From assembly GCF_023159225.1 (NCBI RefSeq), contig NC_063188.1, positions 14,715,086 to 14,779,085 of the forward strand: 64,000 bases of DNA, read 5' to 3'. The notes under the pieces are model-generated. The model made no database searches. It was not told the origin of the DNA and worked only from the letters and a program-made list of their open reading frames with translations. The position numbers and the translations under genes are program-made. Origin of the DNA: Perognathus longimembris pacificus (lineage: Eukaryota > Chordata > Mammalia > Rodentia > Heteromyidae). This document shows, in pieces, positions 23,010 to 35,240 of the stretch; position 1 is the stretch's first letter; each line of letters opens with the position of its first letter.

Positions 23010-23166
23010 TTTTTTTGCCTTCCACCTCTTTTATCTCCTCACTTCTCACTCTATAGCCTGGGCTAGTCTTGACCTTGCTACATAGTCCAGGCTCACCTAG
23101 AACTCACAATTCTCCTTTGTCAACTTCCTGGATGGTGGGTTTACAGGCACATATCAACATACCTGG
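23010..23166 (-). mobile_element. Old B1-like SINE
   Basis: TATAGCCTGGGCTAGTCTTG, GTAGGTCC-like second block and TTTACAGGCACATATCAACA. Confidence 0.5.
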
Positions 23167-24256
23167 TACCTAAATGTCAGCTTTTGTATCCATTAAGCAC
23201 AATGTGAACATTACAAGCTATCTGTGAGAATAAAATGAAATTAAGAAGACAACTTTTCATGAGACTGTTGCCAAGTTGCTTCTGTTTTTCTAGAACCTAA
23301 ACTACATTGCTTTCAAAAATAACCTTCAATTTGATTGGCTCCTTGTGGCAACAGCTACAACTTCCTCCATAACACATTCATGATTCCCTCTCCTTTTCTA
23401 CCTCTCCCTCCTTCCCTCTTTCCCCCCTCCTTCTCCCCTCCCTCCCCCCCTCTCTCCTGTAAGGCATGTGGGCAAGCTTGGGAAGAAGCCTTTAAATTAA
23501 AAGAATATTTTCCCCTCTGGCTCAATAATGCCCCTCATCTTTCAGAATACTGAGTATGGGTAGAGCAGGACTTGAAGGCAGATTTTCTGTTAAACCTTAT
23601 GTGCTTTCTAGTTCGTTTGTAGATGACGCAGTCTCTTCCATCCTCATCTCTCACAAATTCACAAAACCTACTTTGCGTAACTTTACGTAAATCATGAAAG
23701 CTATGGCAGGTAGTTTAGGGCCATTGAGGTTTTATTGAAATCCAAGGGTTCCCCCTTTCCATTATATCCTTAGATATAATAGCTTTCTCCATGATTAAGA
23801 GATTTGGAAACAATGATAGCTCATAAATCACATGAGAGACGATCCTATAATGATCCGGATTCGTTATGTAATTGTCCTGAGCCTGAATGCTGGGTGGTAA
23901 CAGACAATGCTTTGTTGTTCTCAGACAGTTGGAGGGAACAACTCTGGCACAACATCTTTCAGTTCCCAGAGAAAAGAGAGCTTTCAGGGAACAACCCAAT
24001 TGTGGGTTCCGGCAGAATATTTTCTGGGGACAGAGAATGAATATCCAGGGTTGTGGCTTTGCAGTGAGATCCATAATTGTGTGTTCCCAAGGGAAGAGGT
24101 TGAGGAAGCCCATCTCTTCTCAGAGGGAAGTGTCAGCCCTTCTCTGACACTCAGATATGAGCACAGAAGCAAAAAAGATGGATGTATGCAAGGGCTGGAG
24201 GGTGCACTGCTTTTCTAGGAAGGCAGTCCATTGCTGGGTGTCCTTTTGTTGTTGTT
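23167..24256. other. Unique sequence with pyrimidine tract
   Basis: A C/T tract at 23388-23458 may be an L1 3' UTR remnant. 23700-24160 has overlapping frames on both strands (up to 132 residues) but no recognisable protein. Confidence 0.45.
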
Positions 24257-24486
24257 GTTCTGCCAGTATTTGACCTTGAGGCCTGGGCTCTCTCCCAGAG
24301 CCTCTCTATGCTCAAGGCTAGCACTCTACCACTTGAGCCACAGCACCACTTGGGGCTCTTTCTGAGTGGTTTATTGGAGATAAGACTCTCATAGACTCCC
24401 TGCCTGGGCTGGCTTTGAACCATGATCCTCAGATCTTAGCCTCCTGAGTAGCTAGGATTACAGGCGTGAGCCACCAGCACCCAGCT
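24257..24486 (-). mobile_element. B1-Geo SINE
   Basis: TTCTGCCAGTATTTGACCTT to CACCAGCACCCAGC. Confidence 0.87.
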
Positions 24487-24494
24487 TCTGGGTA

Positions 24495-24496
<2 letters not shown>

Positions 24497-24550
<54 letters not shown>
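24497..24550. repeat. (GT)n microsatellite
   Basis: About 27 units between two B1-Geo SINEs. Confidence 0.97.
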
Positions 24551-24552
<2 letters not shown>

Positions 24553-24776
24553 ATCCTGGAGCTTGAACTCAGGGTCTTTGCACCGTCCCTGAGTTTTTGT
24601 GCTTAAGGCTAGTAGTGCTGTACCACTTGGGCCACATCTCCACTTCTGGCTTTTTGGTATTTAATTGGAGATAAGAGTCTCATGGACCTGTTTGCTGGGC
24701 TGGCTTCAAACCAAGCTCCTCAGATCTCAGCCTCTTGCATAGCTAGGATTATAGAAGTGAGCCTCTAGTACCCGGA
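24551..24776 (-). mobile_element. B1-Geo SINE
   Basis: CCATCCTGGAGCTTGAACTC to CTAGTACCCGGA, just after (GT)n. Confidence 0.83.
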
Positions 24777-25207
24777 TGCTGGATGTACTTTGAAAGACAA
24801 TAGAAATGGACCTCCCTCCCCACTCATGCCAACAATTTTCCCTCCACATTCCTGCATTAAGTTTATAATTTCTTCTTTAAAAGCATGACTCTCAATACCA
24901 GTCCCCATGAAGCTGCTGGATCTTCCCCATGGTAGAGTTCCTCGGTTTTTTCTCCCTTCCTATCTGACAACAGAAGCAATACTTTGGTTGTTTTGGGAGG
25001 ATGGGTGGCCCAGAAATGCAGACAGGCTGGCACTTGCCCAATTCTCTTCCCCCAACCCAGCCACATTGGATCTACTTCCTTTGGTAGAAAACACTCCAAC
25101 ATGTCAACTACTCCTGTTAATGTTCAGGTTCCTGGAGCCTCACCTGTTTGGAGTTCATCTTTGCCAATTGCAGGAGCCCCAGATATAGTTGCAGAAGTTT
25201 TCTTTTT

Positions 25208-25290
25208 TCTTTTATGGTGGTACTGGGGTTCACACATACAATCTTGTACTTGCTAGGCAAGTATTCTACTCCTTGAGCCATTCTTCCAAA
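25208..25290 (-). mobile_element. Old ID-like SINE fragment
   Basis: TGGTGGTACTGGGGTTCACA then CTTGCTAGGCAAGTATTCTA. Confidence 0.6.
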
Positions 25291-25396
25291 TCTAGGAGGG
25301 ATTCTTTGTGGCAAGGCTGGCAGCTTTAGGTCTTCAAGGAGCCCTTTGTCTAGGTAGTGGGAGGTGACCCTTTGGCGGGGGGACAAGAACAGGAAC

Positions 25397-25634
25397 TGTA
25401 CTAGGTGCCTGTAATCCTATCTACTCAGGAGGCTGAGATCTGAGTATGGTGATTTGAACCTGACCAGGGCAGCAAAGTCCATAAGACTCTTACCTCTAGT
25501 GAACTACTTAGAAAAAGCCAGAAATGTTGCTATGGCTGGAGTGGTAGAGTGGTAGCATTGAACAAAAGACTTGGTTGTGGGATAGTGCCGGGCTCCAAAG
25601 TTCATGCCCCAGGACAAGAAAAAAAAAAAAAAAA
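25397..25634 (+). mobile_element. B1-Geo SINE
   Basis: TGTACTAGGTGCCTGTAATC to ATGCCCCAGGACAAG, with an A tail to 25634. Confidence 0.83.
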
Positions 25635-26174
25635 GAACCGGAAGTGCTTCTCCTCCAGCTGGATGACTTGCTTGAGTCACAGTCACAGCTATTCCCTAGT
25701 TCATCTAGTACTCACTCCCAGAGGGGGTTTTGGAAGGAAAGAGAACCTTCTTTGGCCTCTTTTCAGGTACTCAAGGTGGAAAGGATTGCTCCAGGAAATG
25801 GAAGACACATGTTCTAATGTCCAAAGCTAAAGGGTGGAGTTCAGAAAAAAAAAAGAAACCACTGACTTATGTATATAATCTCAAGCATATAAGGAAAATG
25901 CATATTACCTTACAGCTGGCAGAAGAAAGAAAATTGAGACATTGCTAGGAAATGGTGGGTGGACCGTGTCTTAGCTTTTGGGAAATAAAGGCAGCTGGGC
26001 AGCAGAGAGGAGCCAAGGTCAAATGATAAAGTGGGTAGAGTTGAGCTTTGCCATTGCCTTCCTTATTTCTGCCTACAGTTCCTATCCTGGAACACCTTCT
26101 CTCTTTCCTGTCTCTTCTTTTTGTATACTCTATTGAGTGATCCTTGGTCTCTCTGGTGCCTTAGGAAAAAAGAA

Positions 26175-26403
26175 CCTGGTCAGGCCCTGGTGGCTCACGC
26201 CTGTAATCCTAGCTACTCAGAAGGCTGAGATCTGAGAATCATGGTTTGAAGCCAGCCCTCATAGGAATGTCCTGTGAGACTCTTATCCCAATGAACCACC
26301 AGAAATAGAGCTTTGGCTCAAAGTGGTAGAGCATTAGGCTTGAGCAAAAGAGCTCAGGGACAGCTCCCAGGCCCTGAGTTCAAACCCCCCCCCCCCCCCC
26401 CCC
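26175..26403 (+). mobile_element. B1-Geo SINE
   Basis: CTGGTCAGGCCCTGGTGGCT to GAGTTCAAA. Its end merges into a run of about 18 C at 26386-26403. Confidence 0.87.
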
Positions 26404-27251
26404 ACGCAAAGAACCTAAGGCTTCATTCAACATTTAGTGGATGGTGTGCTGAAGGCACGTATTCCCAGTGGAATTACCTTTCTGAAAATGGTGGAGTTAT
26501 AGAAGATGGCCTCGGGAGTAGGGCTTGAGTCTCTAATATTGAGACATTCAGAGTAAAGGGGCATGAGGCTCAGTGTCCCGGAAGGGAAGGGCTTTGCCAT
26601 CTCTGGAAACAGGAATTTTGCAGCTATTTTTCCACCCATGATACTTTGTGCTGGGCTGTCTGCTGCCCTGTCTCCGCCCCCTCTCCCCAGCATTTTGGCA
26701 GGAAGAGTTACCCTTCTGCCTACTTCCTTCAGAGGACACGATACTCTAGGTTGAAGCTGGGTTTGGCTGCAATCCAGACAGTCTGCCCTGCCTTAGATCA
26801 GAATTCAGACAAGCAGGAAAATTCTCAGAGCCTCACCTGTTTGTGGTTAATCGTTGCCAATTGCAGCTCTGCACGCTAAATGTAGAAAATTAGAGTATGT
26901 AAGCTTCCCCCCCCCCCACTTCCCAGCTTCCCTGGCCCAGAAACTGAGAACCCAGCAGAGAACATAGCTTTCCATGGAATCCAAGAGGCTCTGAAACAAA
27001 TGTCCACTTTAACACTAATGTGTTTAGAAATGTCACCTACAATCATTCTTCTAAGTCTATTTTGGAAGCTATCCCCTAGCAGGCCTCCGCAGATGATTTT
27101 TAATTGGTTGGCTCTCACATATGAAAACTTTCCTTCAGTGACCTCAGATGGGAAACGTCCCCCTATTGGTAGGTGAGAAAGAGGAATCATGAGAAAAAGA
27201 ATTTTAGAGCAAGAGCTAAATGTATTCAAAGATGGATTAAAAGGAGTGTGA
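26404..27251. other. Unique sequence, nothing recognised
   Basis: CAGAGCCTCACCTGTTTG..TTGCCAATTGCAG at about 26826 resembles GGAGCCTCACCTGTTTG..TTGCCAATTGCAG at about 25134, a short shared block of unknown origin. Confidence 0.45.
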
Positions 27252-27487
27252 GCCAGGCACTGCTGGTTCACACCTGTCGTCTTCGCTACTCAGGAGGCTG
27301 ACACCTGAGGATCTCGCTTCAAAGCCATCCTAGGCAGGAAAGTCCATGAGAGTCTTCATCTCCAATAAACTACCCCAAAAAGCTAGAAGTGAGGCTATGG
27401 TTCAAGTGGTAGAATACTAGACTTGAGTAAAAGAATCTCAGAAGCAGGGCTCAGGCCCTGAGTTCAAGCCCCAAGACTGGCCATACA
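27252..27487 (+). mobile_element. B1-Geo SINE
   Basis: AGCCAGGCACTGCTGGTTCA to CCCCAAGACTGGCC. Confidence 0.86.
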
Positions 27488-27885
27488 AAGAACAAATAAA
27501 AAGTAGGAGTTTGCCTGAAAAAATGGCTTGAAAATGATTATTCGAACCTATATTCTGGGAGTTGTCCACTCTCCCGCCTGCCCCTTTAGGGAGTCCCTAT
27601 GCAACCAAACAGGAGTTTCCCAGGCCCAGTCCTGAGGCAATTATATGAATCAATTGCCTTCTTGTTTGGTGAAGAGAGCAAGCTATTATTTACAATTGTC
27701 TCTCAGGAGCCTCGGGGAGATGCAAAAATAATTGTAGTTCCCAGCATGGTGATTATATTGTGCTTAAGAGATGCCCTGTAGCCAGAACTGAAGGAGATGT
27801 AAGGAAGTGTTTGTGCCCATGGTGTTTAAGTTGGAAAATCTTACACATGACTTTGCAGCCAAACTAAGGATGAAACTTGAAGGAC

Positions 27886-27886
<1 letters not shown>

Positions 27887-27922
<36 letters not shown>
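27887..27922. repeat. (GT)n microsatellite
   Basis: About 18 units, followed by alternating ATGCGCACGCAC. Confidence 0.96.
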
Positions 27923-27929
<7 letters not shown>

Positions 27930-27951
27930 CATACATGCGCACGCACAAACA

Positions 27952-28258
27952 CCTGCCAATCTTTGGGCTTGATCTCAGGACCTTTGAGTGTTTATGCTCA
28001 AGGCTAGCACTCTAACTCTTGAGCCACAGCTCTGCTTCCAGCGTTTGGGCTGGTTAATTAGAGGTAAGAGTCTCACGGACTTTCCTGCCTGGGTTGGTTC
28101 GAACAAAGATCTTTAGATGTCAACCTCCTGAGTAACTAGGATTCCAGGTTATTTGGAAATAGTCTCATGGACCCTTCTGCCTGTGCTGGCTTGGAACTGC
28201 AATCCTTAGATCTCAGCCTCCTGAGTAGCTAGATTACAGGCGTGAGCTGCTGTCGCCC
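27952..28258 (-). mobile_element. B1-Geo SINE with repeated B1 half
   Basis: The Geo and B1 halves run to ATTCCAGGTT at 28149, then a second B1-like half (28150-28258) repeats GTCTCATGGAC..GAGTAGCTAG. Confidence 0.75.
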
Positions 28259-28479
28259 CACTGCCAGGGTATCTTTTTAATCCATTCTTTTCTGTGTATG
28301 CTGGCTCCAAAAAATGCAGGGCCTCTTGCTCTTCCTTGGCTTTTCCCCTCATAGTTGGTGCTCTACCAGTTGGGCTACACCTCCAGTCCATCATTTTGCC
28401 AGTTAATTGGAGAGAGTCTCAAAAGACTTCTGTTTGGCCTGTCCAAACCATTATTAAAGCATGTTAGGACAATCTCCTC

Positions 28480-28682
28480 TCTTCCTTCCTTCCTTCCTTC
28501 CTTTTCTTTTTTCTTTCTTCTCTTCTCTTCCCTTCCCCTTCCCCTTTCTCTTTCCCTCCCTTCCCTTCCCTTCCATTTCCTTCCTTTCCCCTCCTCTCCC
28601 CTGCCTTCCCTTCCTCCCTTCCTTCCTTCCTTCCTTCCTTCCTTCCTTCCTTCCTTCCTTCCTTCCTTCCTTCCTTCCTTCC
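28480..28682. repeat. (TTCC)n microsatellite with pyrimidine flank
   Basis: A mixed CTTT/CCCTT tract, then about 17 perfect TTCC units (28613-28682) on the + strand. Confidence 0.97.
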
Positions 28683-28868
28683 GTCCTGGGGCTTGAACTC
28701 AGAGCCTGAGCACTGTCCCTGGCTTCTTTTTGCTCAAGGCTAGCACTCTACCACTTGAGCCACAGCGCCACTTCCAGCTTTTTCTGTTTATGTGGTGCTG
28801 AGGAATCGAACCCAGGGCTTCATGCATGCTAGGCAAGCACTCTACCACTAGGCCACATTCCCAGCCCC
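28683..28868 (-). mobile_element. IDL-Geo SINE
   Basis: Begins GTCCTGGGGCTTGAACTCAG directly after the (TTCC)n tract and ends ACATTCCCAGCCCC. Confidence 0.88.
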
Positions 28869-28968
28869 TTGAACATCATTTTTGAGCAGATCTTTCTGTA
28901 AGTACACAGGGGCTTGAGGAAGGAATCTCTAATCCCAGGCCATTACAGCCAAAGAAACATGGGGAGAT

Positions 28969-28972
<4 letters not shown>

Positions 28973-29038
<66 letters not shown>
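28973..29038. repeat. (GA)n microsatellite
   Basis: About 33 units of GA. Confidence 0.97.
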
Positions 29039-29041
<3 letters not shown>

Positions 29042-29472
29042 TGAGAAAAATTAAGAGGTGTTACACAACCCAAAATAGAAGGACAGCTCTCCAAGAATTC
29101 CTACTTTTCTTTCATTCTGTGACTTGAAATGTAAGCACATGCACAGGTTTTATTTTTTCTTTCCATAATGTCTTCATTGGAAACATGGAGGCAAATTTCT
29201 TTGCTCTGAGCTGAGTGCTCGGGCTGGCCAGCTAGGAACTAGCACACCTGCTTTGGGGTAGTATATTTGCTTCCATTTTCACATTTGTCTTTCATTTGGA
29301 CAAAACAAGGAAGGAATTCTACTCAAGCCAACTGCACTGGGAAGGAAAAGGAGGCTGCTGGAGCAGAGAAAAGAAGACTTGCAGGTAAAAAAAAAAAAAC
29401 AACAAGCACAACTTAGGGTCCAGTCCTACTTATTATATGACTTCAGTAAACCACTTCACTTCTTTTTTTTAA

Positions 29473-29698
29473 ATTTGGTACCAGTTGTAGGTTTGAACTC
29501 AGGGCCCGGGGACTGTCCCTGAACTTTTGTGCTTAAGGTGGGTGCTCTACCCCTTGAACCACAGCTCTACTTCCGGCATCTGGATGGTTATTCAGAGATA
29601 AGAGTTGCAAGGATTTTTCTGTTTGGGCTGGCTTCCAACCTCAATCCTCAGATCTCTGCCTCCTAAATAGCTAGGATTACAGGCTTGAGCCACCAGCA
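29473..29698 (-). mobile_element. B1-Geo SINE
   Basis: GTACCAGTTGTAGGTTTGAA to AGCCACCAGC. Confidence 0.82.
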
Positions 29699-30129
29699 AG
29701 CAAGCTTCCACCTCACCTCTTACAGCACTGATGGTCTTCCCTTCAGAATGAAGACATTACTAATGACCTGTTCTGGGTGGCTGTGGGCCCTGAAGATCCT
29801 AGCTATCACTTCCAAATGGATTGGAAGTCAGCCCTCCTTTTTATTCCCAGGCCCCAGAAGATGTGCCTTGGCTTGGAATTCTCTGGGAAGATGCGTTGTA
29901 GACTTGAGTCAATCTTTTTTTTTATTTCAAATATAGCAAACATTCAGTCAAAATAAACTTCATTCTGAAAATGCCAACTTGGGCAAGGGCAGTAAAGGAT
30001 CACACCCAACCCCGGAACTTCTCGTGTGCTCCAGGACTGAAGGTGTTCTCGGGGTTTCCTGGTGCCATGCTGGCCAGGGCGTTCCTGGGGAAGGCTCCTC
30101 AGGCAGGTACACTTCCTCAGCTGAAGCTC
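29699..30129. other. Unique sequence, no gene seen
   Basis: A GC-richer part (30000-30130) has frames on both strands without recognisable domains. Confidence 0.4.
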
Positions 30130-30255
30130 AGGCTGGTCTTCATGACCAACCTGGAGTTGTTCTGTGCAGGAACTGGGACTCAAACCCTGGCTTATTACTA
30201 CTTGAGCCACACGTCCCCTTCTGAGATTTTGCTGGTCACCTGAAGATAGAGCCTC
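30130..30255 (-). mobile_element. Geo/B1-like SINE fragment, diverged
   Basis: GGAACTGGGACTCAAACCCT and CTACTTGAGCCACACGTCCC. It sits directly before another SINE. Confidence 0.45.
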
Positions 30256-30261
30256 ACTTTT

Positions 30262-30495
30262 GTTTTTGGTCATAGGGCTTGAACTCAGGGCCTGGGCACT
30301 GTCCCTGAGCTCTTTTACTCAAGGCTAGCACTCTACCACTTTGAGCCACAGTGCCACTTCTGGTTTTTGAGCGGTTCATTGGAGAGAAGAGTCCCATGGA
30401 CTTTTCCTGCCGGGGTTGGCTGTCAACCACTATCCTTAGATCTTAGTTGCCTGAGTAGCTAGGATTACAGCTGTGAGCCACTGTTACCTGGCTAG
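30262..30495 (-). mobile_element. B1-Geo SINE
   Basis: TGGTCATAGGGCTTGAACTC to CACTGTTACCTGGC. Confidence 0.86.
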
Positions 30496-30569
30496 TCAGC
30501 CTTGACTAACAGATTTCTCAGGAAATTCCCTAAAAGGTCAATGTATGCTTAGTCATGTTCCAGTTCTTT

Positions 30570-30805
30570 TTTGCCTGTCCTGGAGCTTGAACTCTAGGCC
30601 TGGGTGCTGACCTTGAGCTCCTTTTGCTCAATGTTAGCACACTACTACTTGAGTCACGGCTCTACTTCCACATTTTTCTCAGTAGTTTATTGGAGATAAA
30701 AGTCTCATGGACTTTCCTGCCCGAGGTTGGCTTGGAACTGCAATCGTCAGATCTCAGCCTCCTGAGTAGCTAGGATGACAGGCATGAGCCATTCACAACC
30801 CAGCT
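30570..30805 (-). mobile_element. B1-Geo SINE
   Basis: TGCCTGTCCTGGAGCTTGAA to ATTCACAACCCAGC. Confidence 0.84.
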
Positions 30806-31029
30806 TGAACATTTCTTTTTTTTGTTTTCAGCTATCCTACAGGACTTAGAACTGCATATCTGGATATGCTTTAGTAACCAAAGTCAACAGGTTTCAAATG
30901 CAGGTGGCTTTTCCTTATATGCTGGGCATGCAATCGAGAACCTTCTGCACGCTTACTTAGCATGTACTCTGCCAGTGCACTACAATCCGCAGCCACCCAG
31001 AGCTGTTGATTGAGAGGCAAACACGGGGT

Positions 31030-31200
31030 GTGTTTAGAGCATGAGTTTGGAAGTTCAGGAGATCTGAGTTTGAATCCAGGCCTCTGTAAACCTCACACTG
31101 CATGAGTAGTCTTCGCAGAAAATTCCTCATTTGAGAAGAGGGTGATGGGAAACTTCTCATAGAGTTATGGTGAACATTACATAAGCAAACACACATATAG
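31030..31200 (+). mobile_element. MIR relic
   Basis: AGAGCATGAGTTTGGAAGTT, GAGTTTGAATCCAGGCCTCT and TAGAGTTATGGTGAACATTA are in MIR sense order. Confidence 0.6.
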
Positions 31201-31334
31201 AGACATGCCAACCACATCAGCACAATGTTGAGGTCATAGTGTTATTGTTGAAGCTCCTTTGACGTCACCTAGCTAATATTGTCCACCTATGTGTTTGTTG
31301 TACTACTAGTTGGAATCACTTGCATTTGTTTTGC

Positions 31335-31560
31335 TCCTGATACTGGGATTTAACTCAGGGCCTGGGTGCTGTCCCTTTGCTTTTCCACTCAATGCTGGCA
31401 TTCTACCACTTGAGACACACCTCTGCTCTGGCTTTTGGGTAGTTCATTGGAGATAAGAGTCTCACAGCCTTTTTCCCTCAGGTTAGCTTTGAACTTTGAT
31501 TCTCAGATCTTAGCCTCCTGAATAGCTAGGTTTACATGCATGAACTATGGCATCTGGCCC
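31335..31560 (-). mobile_element. B1-Geo SINE
   Basis: TCCTGATACTGGGATTTAAC to TATGGCATCTGGCC. Confidence 0.82.
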
Positions 31561-32091
31561 CTCCAGGCTTTTATCTCCATTTAAAGAAAGCTAGAAATGG
31601 AGACAAAATGCAATACTTGAAGCAATGCTTTTTTCAATGGAATTCTAATTGCTCAGAAAATAAGAATAAAAGTGGACAAATGGTATTGCATCAAATGACA
31701 AAGCTTCTAGCAAAGGAAACAATTTCCAGAATCAAAAGAAAACCTACAGAATGGGTTAAAAAAAAAAACCTTTGCTAGTTGTTCATCAGATAAAAGAAGT
31801 TTTCCTTGAAGGATTTTGAAAAGGCAATAAGTTTCCATGGCGCTTTCTAGTCCTCGGAGCCCTCATTTATCATAACTGCATACTAGTCCTTTAAGTAGAT
31901 GAAGCATCATCTACTTATATTCTCCCTTATTTGGGGGACACAAGTTGTTGTCAATTTAATGGTGAATGTGTTTTCTGGAATTATATTTGGAATTATCCTA
32001 GTATCATAATACCATGTTATCATATCATAACATACTAAGAGACGCGTACTGTGCTATCTTAGTGGTTTCTTGAATCCAATTAAACATTATA
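31561..32091. other. Unique AT-rich sequence
   Basis: No repeat family recognised. Confidence 0.4.
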
Positions 32092-32216
32092 AGAGCCAGG
32101 TACCATGGCATATGTCCAGAATCTCAGCACTCAAGAGAGGGAAGGAGAGAGATCCTCAGCTTGATGCCAGCGTAATTACACAGTGAGACCTCTTCTTGAA
32201 AGTAAAACGAAACAAA
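32092..32216 (+). mobile_element. Old B1-like SINE
   Basis: GAGCCAGGTACCATGGCATA and AATCTCAGCACTCAAGAGAG, ending ACACAGTGAGACC plus an A-rich tail. Confidence 0.6.
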
Positions 32217-32217
32217 C

Positions 32218-32432
32218 TGCATGCTACTGGCTCACGCCTGTAATCCTAGCTACTCAGGAAAGTAAGATTTGAAGATTACTGTTCCCTGGCAGGAAAGTCT
32301 GTGAGACTCGCATCTCCAATGAACTACCAGAAAACTGGAAGTGGAGCTGTGGCTCAATTAGTAGAGCACTAGCTTTGAGCAAAAAAGCTCCGGAACAGTG
32401 CCTAGCCCTTGAGTTCAAGCCCCAGGATGGGC
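32218..32432 (+). mobile_element. B1-Geo SINE
   Basis: GGCTCACGCCTGTAATCCTA to GCCCCAGGATGGGC. The head is slightly truncated. Confidence 0.85.
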
Positions 32433-32811
32433 AAATAATAAAATAATAACAATACCATAAAAATAAATCAATAAAATGGCAACTAAGTAAACATAAGGAC
32501 ATTAAAAATACTTACAATAAAAAGGTGTGCTTATCATATTCCTAGAGGGCTTCCAGATTGTGAAGGGGAACACACTAAACCCCCCTTCTCTGCCCTGTAA
32601 GTCCCATCAGATAAGGAAAAGGATAGAGGCCACTCCTACCATGGTATGCATTGTGCTTAAGGCACATGAAAATAATATACTTGATTCAGGACAAGAGATT
32701 CTGAATGCACTGATCTTACTTTCATGATTGGCCTCAGTGTTTGAAAGATGTTTCAATTTTCTAGTCAAGTAAGGCTAATGATAGAGTTAGATGTCTCCTT
32801 TTTTTCTTATT

Positions 32812-33066
32812 TTCTTTTGGTGGTGATTCTGCAGTGTGCTCTCAGAACCGGGACACTGTTCTTGAGCTTTTTTTTGCTCAAGGCTACTGAGCTGCAGCTC
32901 TACTTCCAGCTCTCTCTTTTTTTTTTGGGGGGGGGGGGGATGTGCTAAATTGGAGATGCGTCTCACACAGACTTTTATTACCCAGACTGGCTTCAAACCT
33001 TGATCCTTAGATCTCAGCCTCCTGAAGAGCTAGGATTACAGATGTCAGCCATCAGTCCTCAGCTTA
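32812..33066 (-). mobile_element. B1-Geo SINE, diverged
   Basis: Geo part 32865-32910, a T/G homopolymer junction at 32916-32939, then the B1 half to CAGTCCTCAGC. Confidence 0.72.
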
Positions 33067-33679
33067 GAGGAATCCCTTTTCATGGTTATTCCAAAAATTA
33101 AAGAGGCTAGATTGTCACTTAGATGCTCCTATTTGAATAGCTCTGTGTTTTGCTCCAGGTTAGGGCTATCGCCTTGAGCCTTGGGACTGGACTACAGAAT
33201 GGCAGTAGTACATTTGTTATAGGTAGCTGTGCTTGTTTGGAAGGAAAAATATTTAATCTTTTACCTTTTAATGCAATTAAAAACCCAATTAATGCCAAAG
33301 ATCTATATGGAACAAAATATTACACTTAATGTAAGATCTTACAATACCACTTCAAGTCACATTGGAGACTGAGGCAAAACAAAAATGTGTGTCTACCTGC
33401 ACGCTTTTGATGTATTTTTGAAGTGTGTGTGTGTGTGTGTGTCTGTGTATTAAAAGTAGCTTTTAGAAATATTGTTAATATGTTTACTTCTGTTCAATCC
33501 AGGAAGGTAAAATGATAATAAATTCTGTTTGGGGATAGAAATAAAATATTTAAGACTTGGATATTATTGTGACTTTTAATACACCTACTTTTAAATTTTT
33601 CAGTATGCTTTTCCACTACTTCACTTTTGACTACGTGAAATAATTGTCTGTTTGTCATGTCTCACTTGACAAATCTCTG
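33067..33679. other. Unique AT-rich sequence
   Basis: Apart from the short (GT)n at 33421, nothing is recognised. Confidence 0.4.
33421..33449. repeat. Short (GT)n microsatellite
   Basis: About 10 units with one CT interruption. Confidence 0.9.
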
Positions 33680-34030
33680 CAAACAAGCAGCAAGCATGTA
33701 TAAATTATGATGTGTCTGGCACTGGGTTGGATCCTGGGGAAGGGGTGATAAAAACATGAGAATAGAATGGTAGCTATAATAGTACTTAAGGAGAGCTGAC
33801 AAGAAAATCATGGTGTGTGAGACCATATAGGATCAATGTCACACAAGGCGTTCATTCAAGGCCCCTCCAGCCTTCAGAGAGGGTGGAGCTGTAGGAAGCC
33901 TATGAGCTTGAAAGGCCATCTTAGGAGGTAAGCATTTCACTGGGCAATAGGATAAGGGAATGCCCAGAACCTTCAAGAGGAAGAGCACTGGCTACAGCTC
34001 AGTGTAGCTGGAGAAGACTAGAGGGAGAAA
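33680..34030 (-). mobile_element. Weak L2-like relic
   Basis: CTGGCACTGGGTTGGATCCTGGGG and GGTAAGCATTTCACTGGGCA resemble L2-family blocks. This is a weak call. Confidence 0.35.
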
Positions 34031-34265
34031 TGACATGAACAGGTAGGTGTCCAGTTAGGCTTTGAATGTACTCCTCAAACTTGGGGATTTAATCCCCCAA
34101 TTTCTTTCCTTTTTTTTTTCTTTCTTTTTTCTTCTTTTCTTTGCATGACCCACCAGTGCCCAGCAGTTCCTCGAAGTTGGAAGTGACTAAGATTAGGTAA
34201 GGCCATGGAGAATAAGGCTGAGTCCCCAAAATGGCACTGCTGGCTTTGTAAGAAAAGAGACCTAG

Positions 34266-34391
34266 GGCTGGGAATATGGCCTAATGGTAGAGTGCTTGCC
34301 TTGTATACATGAAGCCCTGGGTTCGATTCCCTAGCACCACATATATAGAAAAAGCCAGAAGTGGTGCTGTGGCTTAAGAACTAGAGTGCTG
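34266..34391 (+). mobile_element. IDL-Geo SINE, 3' truncated
   Basis: GGGCTGGGAATATGGCCTAA through AACTAGAGTGCT, where a second copy begins. Confidence 0.83.
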
Positions 34392-34581
34392 GGCTGGGAA
34401 TATGGCCTAGTGGCAAGAGTGTTTGCCTCCTACACATGAAGCTCTCGGTTCGATTCCCCAGCACCACATATATGGAAAACGGCCAGAAGGGGCGCTGTGG
34501 CTCAGGTGGCAGAGTGCTAGCCTTGAGCAAAAAGAAGCCAGGGACAGTGCTCAGGCCCTGAGTTCAAGCCCCAGGACTGGC
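34392..34581 (+). mobile_element. IDL-Geo SINE
   Basis: GGGCTGGGAATATGGCCTAG to CCCCAGGACTGGC, joined head to tail with the truncated copy. Confidence 0.88.
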
Positions 34582-34689
34582 TCTGTCTTGCCATGTTAGA
34601 CCATGTGTAAAGGTACTCACTAAATGCTATCTTCATGTACTCAGATCTCACAGCTTCTAAAACCAGGAGCCAAATCAATCTCTCTTCTT

Positions 34690-35240
34690 TTTCTGTTTTC
34701 ATTAGCACATGTTAATTGTACACATAAGTTTTATTGTGATAGTTCCATACGTATAAGATGCTTTCATCAGATTTATCTCCTTTGTTACTCTTTCTTATTT
34801 ACTCTTTCCCTTCCCCCCTTTTTAGAAAGTTTCATGCAAGTAGAAACCATACTTTAAAAAATATTCTTATCTTTAAATAGTTGTACAAAGAATCTTTCTC
34901 TCCCCCCCTTTCAACCAACTTTAAGACATTTCATTATGTTAATTTTATACATGTATATAAAGTACTTGGATCATATTCATTCCCAAATCACCTTTACTTT
35001 TATCCCTCTCCCCCATTCCAGTGGTTTCCATCCCCAAATAGTCCCTTTTATACTCTTGTCATTCTTTTTTTTTCTTTGAGGGTGGGCTTCTCAATTCTGT
35101 ATATGAGTGGGAACATGTGATATTTTTGTTCCTTAGTCTACCTTCCTTCACTTACCATGATGCTGTCTATTTCCATCTATTTCAATTACTCAGTCTGTAG
35201 CACTCAGTCATGGCCACAGAAAATGGACTATGACTTACAC
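34690..35240 (-). mobile_element. L1 3'-region fragment
   Basis: TTGTACACATAAGTTTTATT, TCTGTATATGAGTGGGAACA and ATGATGCTGTCTATTTCCAT are antisense L1 3'-region blocks. A pyrimidine tract near 34805 fits the L1 3' UTR. Confidence 0.6.

Noticed and set aside
28355..28709. 113-residue frame of Leu-Pro-Ser-Phe repeats
   Set aside because: Translation of (TTCC)n.
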